A stretch of 64,000 nucleotides of DNA from JAWXVD01 sp044425705 (GTDB lineage Bacteria > Bacillota > Clostridia > Lachnospirales > Lachnospiraceae), in NCBI GenBank assembly GCA_044425705.1, contig JAWXVD010000005.1, positions 4,898 to 68,897 on the forward strand. The letters are read 5' to 3'. The notes beneath the pieces are model-generated. The model did no database searches. It was not told the origin of the DNA and was given only the letters and a program-made list of their open reading frames with translations. A program made the translations under genes and the position numbers. Positions 58,243 through 64,000 of the stretch are shown here, piece by piece (the stretch's first letter is position 1; each line of letters opens with the position of its first letter).

Positions 58243-59301
58243 ATGTCGTACGCAAATGGAATGGCAGCCATTAATCTAGAAATGCCTGATATGGTGCCAA
58301 GAACAGAATACTCAGTGGATAGGAATTGGCCTTTAATAAAGGCTGTAACAGGAATTGATGTAAGTCCTACAAGTTCAGTGGAGGAACAAATTAAAGCTGG
58401 TTCTGCGATTCGAAAAGCTTGGGATTATGGCTTTCGATGGAATATTTTAACAGATAGAAGAGCCCTTGATAAATGTAGAACTAGCATGGGTCACGCAGAT
58501 TATGAAGAAAATGGCAGCGATTATGATAATGAAGTATATTGTCCCTTTGAGGATCCAGAAGATGCATTAGATTTTCAACCAGAAGAAGTCTATGGTAAAT
58601 TAGATCATAGTAAGCTAGTCAAAGATTACAATGATAATTATCAGAAGATGGTTGATGAAAGTCCTGATTGTGTCAATACTACTGGTATTTACATTTCTCC
58701 AGTTTCAGGATTAGTTGAAATTTTCGGATGGGACATTATGTTGATGGCAATGGGCATTGATGCGGAAGGGTTTGGCGAAGTAGCTAACCGCTATGCGAAA
58801 TGGATGCAACAATATTTTAATGCCTTAGCTGATTGTGATACAAAAGTTGTAAAAATCCATGATGATATCGTATGGACAGCAGGTCCTTTTGCACATCCCG
58901 ACTGGTATCGTAAGTATATTTTCCCTAATTACAAAAGATTATTTGCGCCATTACATGAAGCTGGTAAGAAGATAATATTTACTTCTGATGGTACATACGA
59001 TGTTTTCATTGATGATATCGCAGACTGTGGCATTGATGGTTTTGTTATGGAACCAACCACCAATATGGCTTATATCGCTGAAAAATATGGCAAGACACAC
59101 TCTTTTATCGGCAATGCAGACACTAGAATCTTACTCAGTGGTACAAAGGAAGATATCTATAATGAAGTAAAAAGATGTATGGATATTGGTAAAAAATGTC
59201 CTGGATTTATTATGGCTGTAGGTAACCATATTCCTGCTAATACGCCTATTGAAAATGCATTATATTACAATGAAGTCTTTGAACAGATGAGAAAGAGATA
59301 G
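58243..59301 (+). CDS. uroporphyrinogen decarboxylase-family protein (MtaA/CmuA-like)
   Basis: A 352-residue TIM-barrel protein of the UroD/MtaA/CmuA superfamily. The N-terminus MAAINLEMPDMVPRTEYSVD and the C-terminal HSFIGNADTRILLSGTKEDI, then CPGFIMAVGNHIPANTPIEN, match the family. The methyltransferase zinc motif (H-x-C in the strand before the DGF segment) is not seen: the equivalent place reads IIFTSDGTYDVFIDD. It is therefore unlikely to be a standard methylcobamide:CoM methyltransferase, and true heme synthesis is also doubtful since no hem genes are near. Function unknown; many anaerobes have several such genes. ATG 58243 follows GGGGAGG. Confidence 0.8.
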   Translation: MSYANGMAAINLEMPDMVPRTEYSVDRNWPLIKAVTGIDVSPTSSVEEQIKAGSAIRKAWDYGFRWNILTDRRALDKCRTSMGHADYEENGSDYDNEVYCPFEDPEDALDFQPEEVYGKLDHSKLVKDYNDNYQKMVDESPDCVNTTGIYISPVSGLVEIFGWDIMLMAMGIDAEGFGEVANRYAKWMQQYFNALADCDTKVVKIHDDIVWTAGPFAHPDWYRKYIFPNYKRLFAPLHEAGKKIIFTSDGTYDVFIDDIADCGIDGFVMEPTTNMAYIAEKYGKTHSFIGNADTRILLSGTKEDIYNEVKRCMDIGKKCPGFIMAVGNHIPANTPIENALYYNEVFEQMRKR

Positions 59302-59344
59302 GATACGCAATAGTTTCGTTATAGATTTTAATATAGTTATGCAA

Positions 59345-59397
59345 CAGCGCCAGTGATTACACTCTTGCAAGCAAGTGAAATCACTGGACTTAAATAT
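59345..59397. repeat. family A repeat lacking hairpin 1
   Basis: CAGCGCCAGTGATTACACTC, TTGCAAGCAA, GTGAAATCACTGGACTTAAA. The second hairpin is intact with outer pairs CAGTGATT/AATCACTG; the first hairpin is missing. Confidence 0.9.
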
Positions 59398-59398
59398 A

Positions 59399-59435
59399 AA
59401 AAAAGCAAAATTCTTAAATGATATTTTGCTTTTTT
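59399..59435 (+). terminator. terminator of the UroD-family gene
   Basis: AAAAAAGCAAAAT and ATTTTGCTTTTTT: 13-bp perfect stem, 11-base loop. Confidence 0.88.
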
Positions 59436-59481
59436 ATTTATTTACGTGGATATAGGTATTATATTCTATTTTTATTTATAT

Positions 59482-59533
59482 ATTTTATATAACTAGTATT
59501 GTACTAATTATATAACTAGTATTTATATAAAAT
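59482..59533. promoter_or_regulatory. paired TTATATAACTAGTATT repeats within inverted arms
   Basis: The 16-mer TTATATAACTAGTATT occurs at 59485-59500 and 59508-59523, 23 bp apart, each centred on ACTAGT. Outer arms ATTTTATATAA/TTATATAAAAT enclose both. A probable operator for the following small membrane protein gene. Confidence 0.5.
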
Positions 59534-59608
59534 ACAGAAGTGAAATAATTAAGAGGTAAAATCTTAGTATTTCATGTATTAGAATATCTATTAAGGAGTA
59601 TCATTCAA

Positions 59609-59971
59609 ATGGAAAAAACACCAACAGAACGAAAATTAGAATTAATTCAAAATCTTAGAAATGAACAAAATGCAAATGCTGGTAAAATGCGTACACGCGC
59701 AAATATTTTATATGGAGAAGAAGGGTTTAACCTTCCTACCAAAAACGGAGTAGCACAATCTTACTCTAATAATTCAGAATCAATGACTATGACATCTTCC
59801 ACAGAATCTGTCAGCACCTTTCGTTTGCGGTTATTATGTGCTATTTTTCTATTTGTCTGTTTCTTTTTTATGGATAGTAGAGATTATCAAATCGGAACGT
59901 TTAGTAGTGATATGATTTTAAATGCCATGAATCATGAACTTACTATAAATTCAATTGATTTTATGCAGTAA
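59609..59971 (+). CDS. small single-pass membrane protein, unknown function
   Basis: A 120-residue protein. A charged N-terminal half (KTPTERKLELIQNLRNEQNA, then KMRTRANILYGEEGF) and a Ser/Thr-rich linker (SNNSESMTMTSSTESVST) lead to one membrane helix (LRLLCAIFLFVCFFFMDS, residues about 73-90) and a short outer tail. The large domain is probably cytosolic. Family not recognised; it precedes the TIGR03960 radical SAM gene by 69 bases and may be read with it. AAGGAGTATC is a strong ribosome site. Confidence 0.75.
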   Translation: MEKTPTERKLELIQNLRNEQNANAGKMRTRANILYGEEGFNLPTKNGVAQSYSNNSESMTMTSSTESVSTFRLRLLCAIFLFVCFFFMDSRDYQIGTFSSDMILNAMNHELTINSIDFMQ

Positions 59972-60040
59972 TTAACGTATACTAAGGATTATGCCTTACT
60001 AAAGGTGAAAACACGTTGAAATTAGTTTAGGAGATAAGAA

Positions 60041-61933
60041 ATGCCAGATTATAAGTTAGCATTAAGTGATGAAATATTAATGACTGTTGATAAACCAGCT
60101 CGTTATATTGGTAATGAAATAAATTCTGTAATGAAAGACAAAGACCAGGTAGCTGTTCGATTTGCTATGTGTTTCCCCGATGTTTATGAAATTGGGATGT
60201 CTCATTTAGGAATTCAAATTTTATATGATATGTTTAATCAATTCCAAGATGTATGGTGTGAAAGAGTATATTCACCATGGGTGGATTTAGACAAAATCAT
60301 GAGAGAACATAATATTCCTTTATTTGCGTTAGAATCACAAGACCCAATTAAAGAATTTGATTTTTTAGGAATTACAATACAATATGAAATGTGCTACACC
60401 AATATTTTACAAATATTAGATTTATCACAGATTCCTTTATTGGCTTCTGAGAGAAGAGAAGAAGATCCTATTGTGATTGGTGGAGGTCCATGCGCCTTTA
60501 ATCCAGAGCCTATTGCTGACTTCTTTGATATTTTTTATATTGGTGAAGGGGAAAGCCAATATGAAGCATTGTTAGATGCTTATAAAAAGAATAAGGCAGC
60601 AGGTGGAAGTCGTGAAGATTTCTTATATATGGCCTGTCAAATACCAGGTATGTATGTACCTAGGTTTTATGAAGTGACATATCATGAAGATGGTACCATT
60701 AAAACATTTTTACCAACTAGAGACCAGGTTCCTGCTGTGGTAGAAAAAGAATTAGTAAAAGATGTTTCTAATACTTATTACCCTATGAAACCAGTGGTTC
60801 CCTTTATTAAGGTAACACAAGATCGAGTAGTCATGGAGATTCAAAGAGGTTGTATTCGTGGTTGTCGTTTTTGTCAAGCTGGACAATTATACCGTCCAGT
60901 ACGTGAAAGAGATGTAGAAGTTTTAAAACAATATGCATTACAAATGTTAAAAAACACTGGTCATGAAGAGATTTCACTAAGCTCTTTAAGCTCTAGTGAT
61001 TATACGCAATTGGAAGAATTGGTAGATTTCTTAATTGCAGAATGTAGTAAAAGAACTGTAAATATTTCCTTGCCATCCTTACGTATTGACTCTTTTTCCT
61101 TAGATGTTATGAGCAAAGTGCAAGATGTGAAGAAAAGTTCCCTTACTTTTGCACCAGAGGCTGGCCGTCAGCGTTTAAGAGATGTAATCAACAAAGGCTT
61201 AACAGAAGAAGATATTTTACGTGGTAGCGCCTTAGCATTTGAAGGAGGTTGGACAAAAGTAAAATTATACTTTATGTTGGGACTTCCAACGGAGACAGTA
61301 GAAGATATTGAAGGAATTGCAGAATTAAGTGATAAAATTGCAGCCACTTTCTTTGAAGTAGTACCCAAAGAAGCTAGAAAAAATGGACCAGTCCAAATCA
61401 CTGCAAGTTCCTCGTTCTTTATTCCAAAGCCATTTACACCGTTCCAATGGGCAAGAATGAACAACAAAGAAGAATTTATCGACAAAGCACATATTACAAA
61501 ACGTGCTGTGATGGCTAGATTAAATCAAAAAAGAATCAAATATAATTGGCATGAAGCTGATGTAAGTATGCTTGAAGGTGTGCTCGCAAGAGGTGATAGA
61601 AGGTTATCTAAGCTATTATTAAATGTTTACGAAAAAGGTTGCATTTACGATGCTTGGAGTGAATATTTTAAAAATGATTTATGGTTACAAGGCTTTCAGG
61701 AATGTGGCTTAGATATGGATTTTTATACCACAAGAGAGCGCTCACTAGATGAAATTTTCCCATGGGATTTTATTGACTGTGGTGTTACAAAGGATTTCTT
61801 AAAAAGAGAATGGTTGCGAGCAGTAGACGAAACTGTAAGTATCAACTGTAAGGATGGTTGCCAAGGTTGTGGCGCTGCTAAATATGGTTGTGGCATTTGT
61901 CTAGATAAGAAATATGGTTCTGTAACAGAGTAA
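60041..61933 (+). CDS. TIGR03960 family B12-binding-like radical SAM protein
   Basis: A 630-residue protein of the large radical SAM family usually found upstream of TIGR03936 and RNase G genes, as here. The N-terminal region resembles a B12-binding fold (VRFAMCFPDVYEIGMSHLGI). The radical SAM cluster is RGCIRGCRFCQAGQLYRPVR. A C-terminal cysteine set (CKDGCQGCGAAKYGCGICLD) may bind a second cluster. The reaction is unknown; its constant linkage to RNase G and ribosomal protein genes suggests an RNA or ribosome modification. Start ATG 60041, with AGGAGAT upstream. Confidence 0.95.
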   Translation: MPDYKLALSDEILMTVDKPARYIGNEINSVMKDKDQVAVRFAMCFPDVYEIGMSHLGIQILYDMFNQFQDVWCERVYSPWVDLDKIMREHNIPLFALESQDPIKEFDFLGITIQYEMCYTNILQILDLSQIPLLASERREEDPIVIGGGPCAFNPEPIADFFDIFYIGEGESQYEALLDAYKKNKAAGGSREDFLYMACQIPGMYVPRFYEVTYHEDGTIKTFLPTRDQVPAVVEKELVKDVSNTYYPMKPVVPFIKVTQDRVVMEIQRGCIRGCRFCQAGQLYRPVRERDVEVLKQYALQMLKNTGHEEISLSSLSSSDYTQLEELVDFLIAECSKRTVNISLPSLRIDSFSLDVMSKVQDVKKSSLTFAPEAGRQRLRDVINKGLTEEDILRGSALAFEGGWTKVKLYFMLGLPTETVEDIEGIAELSDKIAATFFEVVPKEARKNGPVQITASSSFFIPKPFTPFQWARMNNKEEFIDKAHITKRAVMARLNQKRIKYNWHEADVSMLEGVLARGDRRLSKLLLNVYEKGCIYDAWSEYFKNDLWLQGFQECGLDMDFYTTRERSLDEIFPWDFIDCGVTKDFLKREWLRAVDETVSINCKDGCQGCGAAKYGCGICLDKKYGSVTE

Positions 61934-61952
61934 ACGAACCTGTTATAGAGCA

Positions 61953-62010
61953 TTTAGGTTGAAAAACAAGATTTTTCAACCAACACTTTGGCCAAGTGAT
62001 GGGTATTAGA
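61953..62010 (+). repeat. two-hairpin element (family A-like)
   Basis: TAGGTTGAAAAACAAGATTT then TTCAACC, then CACTTTGGCCAAGTGATGGG and TATTAG: the first stem GGTTGAAAAA/TTTTTCAACC and the second stem CACTT/AAGTG. A close match to 16631-16683. It sits between two cotranscribed genes. Confidence 0.75.
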
Positions 62011-62038
62011 ATGATAAATCATAGGAGAAAACAAGAGA

Positions 62039-62740
62039 ATGAAAGTTAGAATAAAATTTAGTAGGCACGGGGTGATGAAGTTCATTGGTCATCTTGATAT
62101 TATGAGATATTTTCAAAAAGCAATTCGACGAGCAGAACTTGATATTGCATATTCCACAGGATTTAGCCCTCATCAAATTATGAGTTTTGCAGCACCTTTA
62201 GGTGTTGGAATCTGTAGCAATGGGGAATATTTAGACGTAGAAATCACCAGCAATGAAGGTGCAACAGACATGATAAATCGTTTGAATGCAACGATGGCTC
62301 ATGGAATTTGTGTAGAAAGTGTAAAAGCACTTCCTGAAACTGTTGGTAATGCCATGGCTTCAGTGGCAGCAGCATCTTATACCATCACATGGAAAAAAGA
62401 AGAGGATATTCCTGTTAATTTATCTGCACAAGTAGAAGCTTTTAAGAAATTACCTGAAGTTAATGTAGTTAAGAAAACGAAAAAAGGAAATCGTGATCTG
62501 AATCTGCAACCATATATTTATAAGATGACCACAGATGGTACAAGCTTATCCCTATTTGTTGATGCAACCAGTGCAAATAATGTGAAGCCTGCATTATTAA
62601 TGGAAGGATTTTATGAATTTATCAAATTAGAATACAATTTTAATTTATTTCAAATTACAAGAGAAGATACATTTACTAATATTGGTACAGAAGCCTCACC
62701 TAATTATGTACCACTAGATGCTGTAGGAGAAGACTTTTGA
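62039..62740 (+). CDS. TIGR03936 family (DUF2344) protein
   Basis: A 233-residue protein: VRIKFSRHGVMKFIGHLDIM at the start, FQKAIRRAELDIAYSTGFSP, then PHQIMSFAAPLGVGICSNGE, the family signature. In many Firmicutes it is separate from, or fused to, the TIGR03960 radical SAM protein and is thought to act with it; no reaction is known. AGGAGAAAAC precedes the ATG, and its stop TGA overlaps the TTG start of the RNase gene. Confidence 0.94.
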   Translation: MKVRIKFSRHGVMKFIGHLDIMRYFQKAIRRAELDIAYSTGFSPHQIMSFAAPLGVGICSNGEYLDVEITSNEGATDMINRLNATMAHGICVESVKALPETVGNAMASVAAASYTITWKKEEDIPVNLSAQVEAFKKLPEVNVVKKTKKGNRDLNLQPYIYKMTTDGTSLSLFVDATSANNVKPALLMEGFYEFIKLEYNFNLFQITREDTFTNIGTEASPNYVPLDAVGEDF

Positions 62741-63942
62741 TTCATGCAAACTTACTGATTACAAAAAAGAATAAAGGTGTATTTACATTTTTAGTACAGG
62801 ATAATCTATTAGTAGATGCAAAAATACACGGAGACGAAGCTTCCTTATTGCATTCTATCCGTATTGGAAAAGTAAAAAACATTGTAAAAAACATTCAAGC
62901 TGCTTTTGTGGAAATTGCCCCTAATCAAATGGCATATTTACCATTAGAGGACTGTAAAAATCCTATTATCACCAATCGTACTGGTAGTCATTTAATCTTA
63001 CAAGAGGGCGATGAGGTATTGGTGCAGATTGTAAAAGAGGCTGTCAAAACAAAAGATCCAGTGGTAACAACGAATCTTGTTTTCACTGGTAAATATGCAT
63101 TGCTTTCTACTGGTAAAAAACATGTAGGATTCTCAGGAAAGCTTGGCAAGGAATGTAAGACTGCAATTCAGCAATATTTACAAAGCAAAAAGAAAGCAGG
63201 AATTTTATCAGCGGATTATGGTATCGTTGTTCGGACAAATGCTGGTAATCTTGATGATTATAAATATCTCTTAGATGAAATTTTACAACTAGAACAAAAA
63301 CTGAACACACTGTTAGAAGTAGCAAAATATCGTACTTGCTTTTTTATCCTTTTTCAGGAAGACAAGCCCTATTTGAAAAATCTACGTGATTCCTATGAAT
63401 CAGATTATGATGCAATAACTACTGACAATCAGGAAATTTATCAACAGTTATTAGAAATCGGCAATGTATTTCCGAATCTGAAAGATAAAATTCGATTTTA
63501 TAAAGATGAGAAACTTCCCTTATGGAAGCTCTATTCACTAGATACGAAGTTAGAAGAAGCCTTAGGAAAACGTATTTGGCTGAAATCTGGTGGTTATTTA
63601 ATTATTGAACCAACGGAAGCCCTTACTGTGATTGATGTGAATTCTGGAAAATATCATAAAAATAAAAGCAGAGAAGAAGCCACTTTAGCTGTAAATAGAG
63701 AGGCTGCTATTGAGATAGCAAGACAACTTAGATTGCGAAATATATCAGGTATCATTATTATTGATTTTATTAATATGGAACAAAAAGGTCACGGAAAAGA
63801 AGTATTACAATTACTTTCTGAAGAAGTGTTAAAAGATGCCATTCCTACTAAAGTGGTGGATATGACTACCCTTGGGTTGGTGGAAGTAACGAGAAAGAAA
63901 GTAGAAAAATCTTTATATGAACAATATCAACTAGTACGATAA
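62737..63942 (+). CDS. rng: ribonuclease E/G family protein (RNase G-like)
   Basis: A 401-residue endoribonuclease. The first part of the catalytic fold has an S1-like insert (VKNIQAAFVEIAPNQMAYLP). The catalytic DNase I-like part contains both metal-binding aspartates, in LTVIDVNSGKYHKNKSREEA and IIIIDFINMEQKGHG, plus VVDMTTLGLVEVTRKKVEKS. It processes or decays RNA, including rRNA, in the cytosol. The start TTG 62737 overlaps the previous stop (TTGA), showing translational coupling. It is shorter than E. coli RNase G and ends at QLVR. Ribosomal protein L21 usually follows, beyond this window. Confidence 0.94.
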   Translation: MIHANLLITKKNKGVFTFLVQDNLLVDAKIHGDEASLLHSIRIGKVKNIVKNIQAAFVEIAPNQMAYLPLEDCKNPIITNRTGSHLILQEGDEVLVQIVKEAVKTKDPVVTTNLVFTGKYALLSTGKKHVGFSGKLGKECKTAIQQYLQSKKKAGILSADYGIVVRTNAGNLDDYKYLLDEILQLEQKLNTLLEVAKYRTCFFILFQEDKPYLKNLRDSYESDYDAITTDNQEIYQQLLEIGNVFPNLKDKIRFYKDEKLPLWKLYSLDTKLEEALGKRIWLKSGGYLIIEPTEALTVIDVNSGKYHKNKSREEATLAVNREAAIEIARQLRLRNISGIIIIDFINMEQKGHGKEVLQLLSEEVLKDAIPTKVVDMTTLGLVEVTRKKVEKSLYEQYQLVR

Positions 63943-64000
63943 AGGGGATGGAGTAGTAATTATTTGTTTAGAATATAAGATATTTGCTTGTAAAGTATAT

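Larger units (their letters stand above)
59302..59608. other. gene-free stretch with repeat, terminator and possible operator
   Basis: Holds a family A repeat, a strong terminator and a very AT-rich control-like region (59482-59533), listed separately. No coding frame seen. Confidence 0.6.

Noticed and set aside
63943..64000. Ribosomal protein L21 leader
   Set aside because: The position is right for it, but only 58 bases remain and no defined leader structure can be shown.
1..64000. tRNA, rRNA, prophage or intact insertion sequence
   Set aside because: No cloverleaf, rRNA-like tract, integrase, transposase or phage structural gene was seen anywhere in the window.

Overview
The window is an AT-rich stretch of chromosome, about one third G+C by eye, from an anaerobic, probably spore-forming low-GC Firmicute. 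The best fit is class Clostridia, probably the Lachnospirales; the genus cannot be told. Reasons: the IscU-like/GGGtGRT gene pair, rubredoxin and rubrerythrin proteins, an Fe-S aldo/keto reductase, the spore genes gerW (ytfJ) and ylbJ, RecU, short-form HisG with HisZ, a HisF-like/HisIE fusion, and Bacillus/Clostridium synteny (rpmB-asp23-fakA-recG; rsmD-coaD-ylbJ; ruvAB). Nearly all genes lie on the + strand. The exceptions are a lipoprotein, a small RNA, a broken nuclease gene, a LysR regulator, rpmB and ylbJ.

Layout. 0-4 kb: 3' end of enolase, a hexapeptide-repeat protein, an Fe-S scaffold homologue and the GGGtGRT protein. 4-5.7 kb: accessory island with a lipoprotein, a probable strongly transcribed small RNA, and a BECR-fold (PBECR-like) nuclease gene broken by two in-frame stops. 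5.7-15.4 kb: homocysteine methyltransferase, then branched-chain amino acid synthesis (ilvB, two tandem small-subunit genes, ilvC, then LysR regulator/leuC/leuD); ilvD, leuA and leuB are absent. 15.7-20.9 kb: transporter, acetyltransferase, aminotransferase, ruvAB, zapA. 21-29 kb: U32 protein, SEDS/PBP pair, Nudix, spore genes. 29-40 kb: housekeeping (rpmB, asp23, fakA, recG, a DegV/FakB protein, a type IIA topoisomerase pair, rsmD, coaD). 40-48 kb: coiled-coil protein, ylbJ, two pseudouridine synthases, HAD phosphatase, YgiQ, recU. 48-53.6 kb: his operon (hisZ-G-D-B-IE), without hisA, hisC, hisF or hisH. 53.8-58 kb: cellulose-synthase-like glycosyltransferase and two oxygen-defence redox proteins. 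58-64 kb: UroD-family protein, a small membrane protein, and the TIGR03960 radical SAM/TIGR03936/RNase G block.

How the genes work together. FakA and the DegV protein could form a fatty-acid kinase. The Ilv and Leu enzymes share intermediates, and the LysR gene diverges from leuCD and may control it. The rubredoxin and rubrerythrin proteins probably form an electron chain that detoxifies peroxide. RuvAB, RecG and RecU all handle recombination intermediates.

The most unusual content is between and inside genes: several families of short palindromic dispersed repeats. One 76-bp family has three full-length copies, two in intergenic DNA and one lying in frame inside ylbJ, where it encodes about 25 residues, in the manner of the Rickettsia palindromic elements. 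Another copy has base changes that keep its stem paired and supplies a stop codon. The second point of interest is the small RNA with near-consensus promoter and terminator directly downstream of the decayed nuclease gene.
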